A stretch of DNA of 64,000 bases from Cladophialophora immunda (GCF_000835495.1 NW_015622546.1:2234883-2298882), one strand, 5' to 3'. Positions 1 through 11,287 are shown, counted from the stretch's first letter. Program-made: numbers and translations. Notes: a model not told the origin generated them from the letters alone.

Positions 1-1657
1 GGTCGGAGGAGGAGGGGAAATGTGAGTTTCATTCCAAGTCGCGTATATGAGCCGGGCATGCATTCTAAGCTAAATATCATTTGCCTAGGGCACGTTGAGC
101 TTCGCCAAGGGGATCGTACGTTCTATGATACATGCCACGTACTCATAAACGGAAGCGGAGTGGTCAACCGATGGAAATGTCAGTCCTGGCCCTGAGACCG
201 TCGCGAGTTGCGCTGATTATTGAGTCAGGGCCGGATATTCCGGGGTTACATGATTTTCAGGGAATCTTGTCCCACAGTGCCAACTGGGATCAGAGTATAG
301 ATTGGAATGGAAAGCGCGTTGCTGTCATCGGCACGGGTTCCAGTGCCATTCAGATGGTCCCTAAGCTAGCAGAAGGTAGGGAACCCCGCGACACAGCAGA
401 CGGCGTCGCTTATATCCCCAAAATAACTAACAAGTACATGCACGCACAGGGGCGGACCACGTCACGGTTTTCATGCGCAACTGTACCTGGATAGCCCCCC
501 AAATAGACGAAGACGTTCAAGCAGCAGCGGCAGATGGCGAGACACCAGCCCCTGCTGGCAAGCACTTTTATACAGAGCGTGAGAAAGAGCACTTTCGATC
601 AGACCCGGACTTCCACCTCCAGTACCGAAAAGGTCTCGAGACGAGAATGGCTCGCAAGTTCGATTTGTTTCTCCGTGGAACAGAGACGAACCTCAAGGCG
701 AGAGTGGCGATGAAGGAGAGTATGCTGAAAAGGATCGGTCCCGGCCACGAGGAACTGAAAGAAAAGCTCATCCCGTCCTGGTCGCCCGGGTGCAGAAGAC
801 TCACGCCTGGAGAGGGATATCTCGAGGCTCTCGTTCGGCCGAATGTGTCCACCATTCACGAAGAAATCGCGCGAATCACCCCTACTGGATTGGTGACCAG
901 CAGCGGGAAGGAAGTTGAGGTGGACATTATCGCTTGTGGGACGGGCTTCTACGTTTCTTACGTGCCACATTTCAAGATCGCCGGAACGAACGGTGTGGTG
1001 ATGCAAGAAGACTGGGCGGACGAGCCCAACATCTATTGCAGTATCGCAGGGCCTGGATACCCTAATTACTTTGTCGTCAATGGGCCTCGGGGCAACTGGG
1101 GTCAAGGCTGTGCTTTGCCATCTGTAAGTCCACTTCGCTCACAAGTTAAGATGCCTTTTCTAATGGCTTTCAGCACGAAGTTCAAATAGAGTACGCCTTG
1201 CAGTGTGTAAGGAAGATGCAACAAGACCGGATCAAGGCGATGGAAGTTCGACAAGGACCAACGACCGACTTCAACGAACATGTGGACAAATGGCACGAGA
1301 AATACTCGGTTTGGCGCGAAGACTGCAAAAGGTGTGAAAAACCCAAAGACCCGGAATTCATGAGCAGGGTTTATTGCTGCTGCTGCCGTCCCGCTTCATC
1401 TGAGCCCATTCGCTAACTTTCGATCCAGCTGGTACAAGAAAAACACCAAAGGAGGCCGCGTCTATATCTGGGGCGGCTCAATGCTCCATCACCTGAAGGC
1501 GCTCCGGACACCGCGGTACGAGCACTACGAGATGAGGTATTGGGAATCCAACTGCTGGGCGTTTTTGGGCTGTGGGAAAACCGCACAGGAGTTGGAGCCC
1601 GAAGGGAAAGATCTCGCTCCTTTTCTGAGGAACGCGGATACTCCTTGGGAGTGCTAG
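1..1657 (+). CDS. Flavin-binding monooxygenase, Baeyer-Villiger type (5' end outside window)
   Basis: FAD/NADPH-dependent monooxygenase of the class that inserts oxygen next to a ketone or oxidises heteroatoms. The 5' end lies outside the window. My exon model is <1-21, 89-178, 229-375, 450-1123, 1174-1331 and 1429-1657, all with GT-AG introns (50-97 bp) and a frame that stays open throughout, so this is a truncated view and not a pseudogene. Visible motifs are the family fingerprint FQGILSHSANWD, the NADPH Rossmann motif AVIGTGSSAIQ (last Gly of GxGxxG replaced by Ala), and the downstream ACGTGF. The N-terminal FAD-binding GxGxxG must lie upstream. The protein resembles the second monooxygenase at 51409-53364. 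It sits just before a short-chain dehydrogenase on the same strand. Substrate unknown. The family is clear; exact reaction type is inferred. Confidence 0.85.
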
Positions 1658-2035
1658 ACGGCGGGAGTGAAAAGGGAAGCCTCTTGGCAGTCCTTCAACC
1701 AAATGCGAATCTCCTCGTGCGAGTCGGCTCCATCGAGACGGTCTTCTTTTCAAAGTAGCATGAAGCAGACACTTTTGTAATGTCCAGTATCTGAGTGGAC
1801 GCCACACCAGATTGCTCTTCAAGTTTTTCCTTGCACAAGCCGCAGCACGGCGTGCAGAAGGCCCGCACAGGAACTCCGGTCTCAGCGCGGCGAGGTTCTG
1901 AAGCATGTCACGAGCCAATAGGCTTGAGAATCAATCCACATAACCTCGGGTCTTTCTTCAGACACTTCGAGAGCGGATGCTAATTAGAGATATTCACAGT
2001 CTCCTGGAGGGAAGAGAGGCGAGACAAGGAGAAAA
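1658..2035. other. Intergenic region
   Basis: This is the 3' flank of the monooxygenase and the promoter and leader of the dehydrogenase gene. I see no further gene in it. Confidence 0.5.
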
Positions 2036-3253
2036 ATGGCCTCGACTTCAAGTGTAGCCTTCATTACCGGTGGAGGTATGTATGTCTCGTCACTCTTGAC
2101 CCAATTCTTGTTCCGCATGGTGTGCTGACGACTGCTCCATCGCTTCCAGCCTCGGGCATGGGCCTCGCCCTGGTCGAGCGGCTCGTTGCTGAGGGGTGGA
2201 ATGTCACCGTTTTCGACTTCAACAACGCGGCCGGCGAGCAGGTGCAGAAAAGGCTGGGCGGCCAGGTCCTCTTCCTCCGTGGAAACGTCATCAACTACGA
2301 TGACCAGGCCCAGGCTTTTGTGAAGACCTGGGAGAAATGGGGACGCCTCGATCTTGGTACCCAAGTTCCAACACCACCCTCTGCCTGATAACACGCTTCA
2401 AAATCCTTTGATTTAGTAGTCGTGCTAGTTGCACTCGTTTACTAATACGTCCTTGGCTTCACAACCAGTCTGGGGCAATGCGGTAAGCTTGCATTTCTCC
2501 CTGCACCCTTTACTTCCAGAATGAAGTGTCGCTGATGTTAATGAAGGGCATTGGTGACCGCATTGAATTCTGTAGTCCCATGCCAGAAGGACCCAACGGC
2601 GCACCACCGAAACCAGATACCTTGGTCGTCGATATTTGCCTCTATGGGGTGATCTGGACGGGTTATCTCGCACTGCACTTCTTCAGGAAGAATCCGTCAA
2701 AGGCTGGGAAATTGGTGTTCACGAGCAGCCTGGCTGGAGTGTATCCTGCTGCACCGGTGCCGCTTTATGGCGCTGCAAAACATGGTGTAAGCTTGTTTAT
2801 CGCCATTTCCAGTCCTTTTCGAAGGCTCTCACATGGTAACAGTGATACCCCTAGGTGATTGGGCTTGTTCGATCGATGGCGAAGCGCCTTCAAGAGATGG
2901 GAGAGCCGATAACCGTAAACTGTGTCTGCCCGGGCCTCGTCGCCACGCCATTGGTGAGCCAGAAACTGGTAGAGGTCATGCCCAAGGACATGACTACTCC
3001 CACCGAGACTGTGGTGCGGGCGATCCTGCAGTTCGCAGCCGACGCCAGTATCACGGGGCAAGCGGCCGAGTGTAGTGGGACGGAAATCCACTATCGGCCG
3101 GTTTTGCCATATAGCAATTCGGCAGCTGAGTATATGGTCGAGGGCAAATATGCCAATCTTGTAGATAAAGATGAGATGATGCAAGACAGCGCAGAGAAAG
3201 GGAAGTTGCTGGACGCTATGGTTTCAGACCGGAATGGTACCGTAGCGACATAG
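2036..3253 (+). CDS. Short-chain dehydrogenase/reductase (SDR), 308 aa
   Basis: NAD(P)-dependent oxidoreductase of the classical SDR family, somewhat like 15-hydroxyprostaglandin dehydrogenase. Exons are 2036-2075, 2150-2356, 2469-2482, 2520-2786 and 2855-3253. The cofactor motif TGGASGMG is created across the first splice. The catalytic Ser lies in FTSSLAG and the Tyr/Lys in YGAAK, followed by CPGLVATPL. The third exon is only 14 bp and the intron after it only 37 bp, but reading through that intron hits a stop. The usual NAG motif after strand beta-4 reads WGNAN here, so the Gly is missing at the splice junction. The gene follows the monooxygenase with a 378-bp gap, so the two may act on the same alcohol/ketone, but this is inference. 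Family sure; microexon structure fairly sure. Confidence 0.85.
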
Positions 3254-3312
3254 AACCAATGCGAATCTGTCTCGGTGGCGGACTTGCTGTATCTTCTTCC
3301 AGAACTTATTGC

Positions 3313-5717
3313 TCAAAGCTGGTTCCGAGTATCTCTCTTGAACGAATCCGCCAGGTCAGCTGCCAGCCTTAATAACTGTTCGCTCCCACTACCAGAGACA
3401 GTCTGCAAGATACTTTTCCGACTCTCGCATTCCTCGTTAGTTGATCCCCTACACAGCTCATAATGAATCAAAGCTGCGCAGATCAAGCGCCCGAAGCGCG
3501 AGACATCTTGCAGAGCGACAGTCTGGTGCAAGAGTCCTCGCAGGGTGGCTCGAAATGGAAGTTGTGGTGGAGGAGAGTGTGACCACGGAAAGCAAGTCGA
3601 CCAGGCCCCGGCATTTCCTGCCTCCCACATGATGTCTTCACAAGGCATTTGTAGATTAGGTGCCCCTGGTTCCGACGGAGATATGTCTTGAAGGAATGCG
3701 GCTGACAGATAATTGTACGTCTGTGAGAGATTCAGTTTCATTTCAGTGAGGATATAGTGGGAACAAACAAGATAAGCCCATGCTAGTCGCCTCGAAGTCT
3801 CTTTCTTCACCCATAGAAGCCACCGCCGGTGGATTTCAAGGTCATTTCCGCGCTTTATCTGCGCCATCCAGTCACGAAGGGATTTATTGTTGACCAGAAT
3901 CGTCCGATCAGGTTTCAACCTTCCCGAATGGTCATCCTCCTGGCGAAAAAGTTCGATTTTTTCAAGGTAGGACATGTTTACGTGGAGTAGCGTCGTCAAG
4001 AGCTGTGCCTGGTCACTTTTTCGGCTGCGAATCGCCTGACACAGCAAAATGCAAACTGCAGCTAGCACAGATCCTTCGACACTTCGGTCGTTCCTTCCGC
4101 CGTCAATTGAAGTCTGCAGTAGGGCACACAGCTTGGAAGCTCCTTGTTGATGAAAGAGTCTACTGTGGGCAGTGTCCGCATAGTTGGCCCCAACGACAGT
4201 AACAACCGCAGCAATCAGGGGCGAACAGGACATCGGTTTTACCAGGTGATGGTGCAGGATGGGACAATGCTATTATTGGATCAGCGTGGAAAGTTGACAA
4301 CACTTCCCAAATGGTGAACTAACCTTGTCAAAGTGAACGAAATACAGGTCCCAGAAGGCTGAGAGCTGGACCGAGCTTGGAAATGAAGAAGGAACATCTG
4401 TGGTCAGTCTAGTTCGGCCAATGGACGTCTGCTGCAGTATTCGGTGGATTCTCAGCGCCAGACTTTGTTCTGCTTCATTGGCTAGCTCTCTGCCGTCCTC
4501 ACTTCCTAGAGACTCCGCTATATCGGTGATAGATGCGTAAATATCGTCGTGGACTAGACTCTGCGTTTCTGTAACGAAGCGATTGGAGACGCCGGTGTAG
4601 TTTTGCAGACTTCCTCGGTCTTCTAAGAGCTCCTTCAGCGGTCGGGGAGTTTGAAGCCATGTTCCGGAGGTCTGAGGGGGTGCACAACTCCCAGTTGCCA
4701 GATCTTCGGGAGTGATTGTGAAATCTGGGAACGCTCCATCCGAAAACTCGGGTATTTGACTCTCAGACGTGGTGCGAGATGTGATATCAACAGCCTGTCG
4801 GTCTTCCATGTCAAAGAGTAAACCCCAGTGTTCTGAAGCCATTTGGTCAGAACCAGATTGTTCTAGGCCAACTTCAGGATGTCTCATCAGCCCAGAGTCA
4901 TGCCTCAGTGGCGTGAACAGACCATGACTATCTACACCATGGTTCTCACTTGTCTGGACGATGTCATTGTCATCGCAACGAGGACTTATCGTGGTTTGCT
5001 GGCCAAAAGGACCATCAGGCTGACATATCTATGAACCCACAAATGAATATTAGCAAATGGTAAGACCTGCCTATTACTTAGCAATGCGCACTCACCACCG
5101 TTGGGACGTCGATGTCGCTGCCAAATTCGCGATTCCAGGTGTAGCCCCACTGTAGCGAATCAGCATAGTGGTCTACTGAAGTAGACGGGTACAAACCTCT
5201 AGGCTTGATTGATTTTCCAAGCTCGGTGGTTTCTGAAGCTGGAATAGACTCGTGGATGTCATTTGTAGTCCAGGAGAAGTCCCGGTATCGTCGGGCTCTA
5301 ATCTGGGGCGTTTAGGCGACGACGGAGGCTCTTGTTGTCGAGCTGGCTGGTTGCCGCATTCCTCCAGCTCTATATTCTTCGAAGATGGCTCGAAATTGTA
5401 TTGACAGAGCAATCCACTTTTTCCACACTCCTGGCAGGTAGATTCCCTCGTGCACTTGACCTTGTGTCTGCGTTCGTCAGTCTCGCTGGAAACAGGCATT
5501 AGATCGAGGATAGATAAGCCTACAGCGCGCAACGAAGGCAGCTCTTTCGCCGTGAACGTGGGCTCGTCTTCCGGAACGCAGCCTCTCCATGTTGATGCCG
5601 GGCATGTCGTCTCAGAACATCCCTTCGAGCGAAGGACTTGGCGCAAATATGACAGACATGATTTGGGGACTTCTCTAACAGTCCCAGAGTGGAGACCTTG
5701 CGAGCAGAATCATCCAT
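3313..5717 (-). CDS. Transcription factor with C2H2 finger plus Zn2Cys6 cluster and fungal-specific TF domain, 726 aa
   Basis: Likely DNA-binding regulator. Exons in transcription order are 5717-5524, 5467-5197, 5149-5096, 5028-4324 and 4269-3313. Residues 22-43 form one C2H2 finger (C22, C25, H38, H43). Residues 60-86 form a perfect Zn2Cys6 cluster (C60, C63, C70, C76, C79, C86; spacing 2-6-5-2-6), completed only when the first 56-bp intron is removed. After a Ser/Pro-rich linker comes WGYTWNREFGSD, then a fungal-specific TF (middle homology) region starting near HFDKHCPILHHHL. The gene converges on the dehydrogenase, with only 59 bp between stop codons, and is divergent from the DUF3425 gene. 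It is a candidate pathway regulator of its neighbours. Targets are unknown. Confidence 0.88.
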
Positions 5718-6243
5718 GATGGTCTATCTCCATTTCGAAAGACGGATGGAAAGGCAAGAATCAGCTGTCCCCGAGAAAGCAGAAACAGTCCACCAGATTG
5801 CCACCAGCCTCGAGGAGGGATGGGGCATTGCGGGCACCCCTCAAACGCCCCCTCAACTTTTAATCCCCACGGGCTACAATTGCGTGGAAATGGACGCTTC
5901 GGTAACATTGTGATTGGCGAGGTTGCGCCTGGACGACCCGCGGGCTGCCGCTAACTGGAGGCTATACGAACTCACTTTACCTGGGATTGCTTCGTTTGCG
6001 TGGCCCGAGGATTGCTGGAGATGGCCTAGATCTTCCACAAATGCAGGGTACCAAACCATGATCAGTGGCAGACTTGCGACATCCCTCGTCTAGCGTAACC
6101 CTCACCACGATTTGGTAGCGAGATGATATGGTCATAGGACCACTTCTGCGATAGAACTCTCATCGTCGGCCGTAAATCAATCTAAATTCTCAATGCTCTA
6201 TCTTGTCAATCGCTTCTGTCGAGCCAACACCTGAATTACCGAA
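5718..6243. promoter_or_regulatory. Divergent promoter between two candidate regulator genes
   Basis: This 526-bp gap lies between the start codons of the C2H2/Zn2Cys6 factor (minus) and the DUF3425 protein (plus), so it must hold both promoters. I see no clear TATA box and no coding exon. An in-frame TGA four codons before the 6244 ATG argues against a contiguous upstream coding extension. Confidence 0.5.
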
Positions 6244-7668
6244 ATGTCTAACCAGGGAGACATTGGCGTCTTGGAGGAACGGAATCGACAGTTGACCGAA
6301 TCCCTCTCCACAACCAGACAAAGACTCGTCGAGATCACCAGGAATCTCAATCAACTATCTGATTATGTGGACCAATATTCCAGACCACATTCATATTCGT
6401 CTGCTTTGGGATACACTTCACCGTTTCCACTTAACGCGGTTGCTCCACGTAAGAGAACCACCAGGACGCAGGGAATCTGCACTCAATCCAACTGACCGAT
6501 TGCTATACCAACAGCCAGGTCTCCATGCCAGCCAGCCAAGAATGGCGGATACAACTCCGGCCCCTTATCAGATCTGTTCGTCGACCATGATCACGAGTCG
6601 ACGACTTCTGCACATGGGGCGCCACGATCGCCGCCCAACGCATTACTGCAAGGAGCTATCTCATTACCACACGACGAAGAGATCGCGAGGCCACTGAATG
6701 ACACCTCCAGCAATTATCCTGTAGGCCGACCTTCCGATGCCTGTTTAGACATTATCCATCACGAAGGGCTGGTCCGCCAGATAATGATACAGGAGTTCGC
6801 TGAAGATCCCGCCAATTGTCAGAGGTAAGACTTTCAACTAAGAGGGTTGTGTGTTGTTCTCGAGCGGTCATAAACACCAAGTCAAGATGAATCTGGCTAA
6901 CTGTGACCCATCATCAGTCTCGACAGCCTTATAGCCAGGATGCTGCAATCCCTCGCTTCGTCGGAGAAATGGGAGCGTCTCAGCCTCTTCTGCAATGCAG
7001 TCAATGGCTGGGACAAACTTGGGCCCATAACCCGCTGGCGAATCGAGCCAACTGCCAAACATTACATGCAACTCCCACCCTGCTTCCGTCCAACCCGTCT
7101 CCAGATGACCCGGCATCATTGGCCGATCGTCGACTGGCTGCCATTTACTAAGATCCGGGACGCACTTATTCTCAATCCCGAGGGGTATGATCTGAACAAG
7201 GTTTGCCTCGAGCTAAATGCGAGCTTCTGCTTTGAGATGGAGTTTGCAAACGCATATCCCGACGCAGAACAAGGGGACGATGGAACCACACCCACAAGTT
7301 TGGGGCCTGTTTCCAGAGAGCGCTCGACCGCAGGGTCTGGTAGATCGACGGGGAGTCCGACAAACATTTTCAGCGATTCACATTTGAGGCGAAAGCGTCC
7401 TAGAGACCACGTGGTGTACGTCCTCTTGCAAGAGTATGTCGACCACCGGACGGGTGCGGACTCTTTAACAACAACGGGGCAAGGCCACCACCGCCGAGTC
7501 AATGAAAACGTGTTGACACACTTGCTCCTGGCGTTCAGACAGCTCGAGAATCCTTTCAAGCTGCACTCGAAATTCTTCGACCAGTTTCCCGGCCTCCCGC
7601 GAGACTTGTACATGGTCCGAGGTGAACAGGTTTCCATTTTTGGTGACTATCGACCTAGAAAACTCTGA
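6244..7668 (+). CDS. DUF3425 protein with N-terminal leucine-zipper-like helix, 421 aa
   Basis: Exons are 6244-6448, 6515-6824 and 6918-7668, with frames matching at both GT-AG introns (66 and 93 bp). Residues about 9-45 form a heptad-like helix rich in Leu, Glu and Arg, but there is no basic DNA-binding region before it. The region around LPPCFRPTRLQMT to FTKIRDALILN matches the DUF3425 domain that normally follows fungal bZIP modules. The usual later part of DUF3425 (WG-PWDP-type motif) is not seen; the C-terminus is instead low in recognisable features, so the last exon end is less certain. The start is fixed by a near-upstream in-frame stop. It could be a bZIP partner or dominant-negative regulator. 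Function is inferred only. Confidence 0.7.
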
Positions 7669-8215
7669 GGTGCTCTGACGCCCACAAATAGCGAATATCC
7701 AATATGATTGACAATAAAAAGCCTTGATCCCACCTTGACAATGCGTCAACTTCGAGTCTTCGAGTCGTTGCCTGTGAGCCGACATTTCGACAAGTTGTCC
7801 AAATTCCTCCTTTACTGCCTCAGCAGGCACAGACTGAAGAAGTAACGAAGTCCACCAACGACAATACCGGACAGTGATGCGTATTTCCGTCCAAAGCATA
7901 TCACGACGTGACTAACCAACGATCTGCGATTACCCCTATCCTAGACTGCTCAGGTCATTGATTTGAATTGCACTGCCACACCTCAGGCTACTACTGCGAG
8001 GGGGCGGGGCCGATGTGTGGCTTAGAGTCTGCTTCGAGGACATGTGCGAGTTGTTGTAATAGTAATTTGAATATTACTGTACTTGTTACTTGGGCGAACC
8101 CGTACCATTGCTTTAGGGACTAGGTTCCTCACTCGTCAATAGTGGAGGTACACTTTCTGTAAAATCAAGTCAACTTTTTCATATCTCATCTTGAAAGCCG
8201 AGACAGAGATACAAA
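7669..8215. other. Intergenic region
   Basis: This holds the 3' flank of the DUF3425 gene and the promoter of the Ecm15-like gene. An open frame on the minus strand (7899-7465) crosses into the DUF3425 gene, but I see no known domain in it. Confidence 0.4.
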
Positions 8216-8708
8216 ATGCCTTTAGAGAACATCAACCTCGAGACACCACCCAAATGTACTGCGGACTTTTGCCTCATCCCGCTCGGCACACCAACGGCTT
8301 CAGTGTCGGCGGAAATTGCTGAGGTTCAGCGCCTGATGAAGAGGAGCGGACTGAAGTACAGTATGCACTCGGCCGGAACGACTGTTGGTGAGTGAGCACT
8401 GCATCGCATTTCCATTGCCTAAGGCGCACCTCATCCTGCAGCCGTACATTGTGTCTGTGGGCGTCGATGGTCTTCTGTTGTTCCGATACAAAATATAACT
8501 GCACATATTAATTGCTAACATCTCACCAACAGAAGGATCCTGGGACGATGTCATGCGATTAATCGGCCAGGCACACACACTTCTGCATCAGAAGGGCATA
8601 GTACGCATTCAAAGCGACATTCGCGTAGGCTCTCGCACAGATAAAGCGCAGACCATGGAAGATAAAGTCTCAGCGGTGGAGAAACTGCTTGCGGGAGACA
8701 CAGCTTGA
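8216..8708 (+). CDS. Thiamine-binding-fold protein, MTH1187/YkoF family (Ecm15-like), 115 aa
   Basis: Small cytosolic protein of the MTH1187/YkoF superfamily; relatives include bacterial thiamine-binding proteins and yeast Ecm15. Exons are 8216-8387 and 8533-8708, with a 145-bp intron. Visible family blocks are DFCLIPLGTP, a helix AEIAEVQRLMKRSG, the motif KYSMHSAGTTVEGSWDD (Glu made across the splice), a histidine-containing helix AHTLLHQKG and a final strand RIQSDIRVGSRTD. Length fits the family (about 100 aa). The fold assignment is strong. Ligand and cell role are unknown in fungi, and thiamine binding is a guess from relatives. Confidence 0.88.
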
Positions 8709-9346
8709 GATAATTACTCCACGAAACGTCACGGGTTGAGACAGGCGGAAAGTTGGGTGATACTTGCACAACGCCGTACTCCCACGAGAAGAGACAGGTA
8801 GATCAGGTCCAACGAAAATGAAGCAGCAAAAGAGAAGCAAACGGGTGTCCCGGGTTCAGCTGGGTTGAAGAACATCCTTCTGCACTGCGCCACATTGACT
8901 GTAACGCCACATATGTGGCTTGAGATGTGGCGTTTGGGGCTGTGCAGCTGTTTGGAAGTGATTCCAGGGCGCCATAGATCGACCACCATCGGCCAAATCA
9001 GCCAGGAACACGCAGCACGACCTGCGACAATGCTCATTTAATTGGCGACAATGGCCCTCTTTTTGCCGCCCAACTCCTTTGACATTTCTTTGAGCCAGAT
9101 ACAAGGCTTCGTGCAGGCATCTTTGTGACTCTTCATGTTCCCGCAAGTGCCCAGTGCTTGTTGACCGACTCGCTTTCCCCAGCCATGCTATTTCCATCAC
9201 CAGTCCCCGACAAGCGGCTGGACTAATCCTCACCGCGGTCCTTCTTGACCTAGACACTTCCCTAGCAGTTTACACAAACTCGCATCGATTCCTCCCTGTC
9301 TAACATCTGTTGAACGAGCGAGCTCAAGCCCAGCCAAGCAGCAGCC
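8709..9346. other. Intergenic region
   Basis: No gene recognised. The stretch just upstream of 9347 is pyrimidine-rich, as expected of a fungal leader. Confidence 0.4.
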
Positions 9347-10720
9347 ATGGCTGCAATCACCCAGACGATTGCCATCATTGACCGGTCAAACAAGGTTGTC
9401 AGCACCACAAAACAACTGAAAAATGTCTTCAAGGAGGCAAAGATGGCTTACTTGGAGCGGAAGGCGGAGATTGCAGCGGAAAGAAGGGCGAAAGAAGAAA
9501 AAGAACTGAGGAAAGCAATGAAGAACGTGACAATAGCGGAAGATACAAGGTCGGATGCGTCCCGAAGAGCACACAGACACCACGGCCACAGGAGCGAGGT
9601 TGAGAATGTTCGACATCGACCTTCAGAAAGTCAACACCATTGTCCTCCCGAATATGTGTACCGGGGTGCTCCTCACCCAGGCTCGGAGGCGGCAGCTCCC
9701 AGGTCGCCAGAAGCGGCCTACCCCAGGCACGTCGGTCTTGCACAGTTCAATGAGGAACTTTACGGCCACCATCAATCTATTCCGGATTATCCAAGTCCAC
9801 CGTATGGAAGTGGACTTGTTCGGAGGACGACTGATTTACCACTCGATGCTCATCGATCACATCGCCCTCCACCTGCTCGTTCTCACTCAGTCTCTGACGT
9901 CGACATGGACCTCGCCTATGGCGAGTTCCACCCAGAGTCGCTTATGCTGGATCCCAAAGTGGAACAGCAGCTGCAGAAACAAGAGATGTCCAGCCTAGTC
10001 ACCAAATGTAAGATGCTTATGGAGGAGGCCAATTGTGCACAACACAGTGTCCGGGCCATCATCTCGCATCTGCAGACGAATCCGGACTCCATGGCGGCTG
10101 TCGCCTTGACGTTGGCAGAGATCAGCAACTTGGCATCGAAGATGGCACCTGGGGCGCTTGCCGCATTCAAAGCCGGTGCTCCCTCGGTTTTCGCGATGCT
10201 CGCAGCCCCCGAATTTCTGATTGCCGTGGGTGTGGGTGTAGGGATCACCGTCGTGATGTTCGGCGGCTACAAGATCATCAAGAAGATCAGAGCCCGGGTC
10301 GGGGACAAAGAGGAAGAGACAATGGATGAGATGCTGGACGTCAACGAACTCGACCGGATCGAACACTGGAGACGTGGTATCTCGGATGCCGAGACGGCGA
10401 GTGTTGCTACAAGTGTCGAAGGTGAATTCATCACTCCACTGGCAGCGAGAAGCATGGGCCATTTGCCCCTGCCCAGGGAGCATAGTGGTGAAAGGCACAA
10501 GGAGCCGAGGAAAGAATCCAAGAAAAAGAAACACCACCGGAGGATCGAGGAGGATCCAGATCGCACGGTGGTGGGAAGTGAGAACTCGTCAAAGTCACGG
10601 CGAAGCAAGGGCAGCAGCAGGTCGGAGAAGAGAGAAAAGGCACTTGTCAAGGCCAAGAAACCGAGTACGCTAAGGAGGATGTTTCTCAGCAGGGATACAG
10701 ATGTTTCCTCGAGACGATGA
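9347..10720 (+). CDS. Unknown membrane-associated protein, 457 aa
   Basis: Single-exon gene with good coding character; I do not recognise the family. Residues about 1-65 are a charged coiled coil (Lys, Glu, Arg and Ala rich). A His/Pro/Arg-rich stretch follows (about 70-190). Then comes a helical block (about 205-285) that starts with LDPKVEQQLQKQEMSSL. One hydrophobic span of about 20 residues (about 289-308, core IAVGVGVGITVVMFGGY) is followed by KKIRAR, which would favour a cytosolic C-terminus. The last 130 residues are strongly basic and Ser-rich. Likely a single-pass or hairpin membrane protein; location unknown. The start is the first ATG after a leader with no competing start in frame. 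Confidence 0.7.
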   Translation: MAAITQTIAIIDRSNKVVSTTKQLKNVFKEAKMAYLERKAEIAAERRAKEEKELRKAMKNVTIAEDTRSDASRRAHRHHGHRSEVENVRHRPSESQHHCPPEYVYRGAPHPGSEAAAPRSPEAAYPRHVGLAQFNEELYGHHQSIPDYPSPPYGSGLVRRTTDLPLDAHRSHRPPPARSHSVSDVDMDLAYGEFHPESLMLDPKVEQQLQKQEMSSLVTKCKMLMEEANCAQHSVRAIISHLQTNPDSMAAVALTLAEISNLASKMAPGALAAFKAGAPSVFAMLAAPEFLIAVGVGVGITVVMFGGYKIIKKIRARVGDKEEETMDEMLDVNELDRIEHWRRGISDAETASVATSVEGEFITPLAARSMGHLPLPREHSGERHKEPRKESKKKKHHRRIEEDPDRTVVGSENSSKSRRSKGSSRSEKREKALVKAKKPSTLRRMFLSRDTDVSSRR

Positions 10721-11287
10721 ACCTGGGGATGCATCCGTTCTCTTTACTCCGGCGTTACGGCAAGCACTCGAATCTGCATGGATGAGGTTACGACGCAATG
10801 ATGGATATGGAAGTGCTAGATAGCGTGCTTGCAGAAGCGAAATACGTACTATATCTGGTTGGATTCTGGACAAAGAAAATACTGCTCTTGAGTATCTCCA
10901 ATATTGGGATTAATGTCACATGACTTTGAATCACGTGCCACTGCGGCGAAATTTTGGCTGCTCGGAGATCTTTTGGTTCATTTCTACCATTTATCGAGAA
11001 TTGGTCGACCCTGCTGTCCATGCACTCTTATGATTTTCCTGGCCTTTACCTTTCGATATCTGTGTGCTGTATCTTGAGGCGCTACGCTTCTCTCTTGTTC
11101 TAATCCCTCGCCATCTCAAACTAGACGATTCCTTGTGTCAGTCGCCTTCTCCGATCGTGACCGCGGCGGCATCTCGAATCTCCAAGCCATCATCGAACCC
11201 TCTGTCGCTCTTTGCGCTGTTCAAAAACGCAGATACAAGTACAATTGATCAAGCCACCACAGCGGCCCGAGCTCTCACTATTCCACC
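10721..11287. other. Intergenic region, TIM17 promoter side
   Basis: It holds the 3' flank of the unknown membrane-protein gene and the promoter and leader of TIM17. No other gene is seen. Confidence 0.4.

Noticed and set aside
1..1657. Reading the left monooxygenase as a broken pseudogene because its frame is in pieces
   Set aside because: All breaks coincide with GT-AG introns whose removal gives one continuous family-like protein with matching phases.
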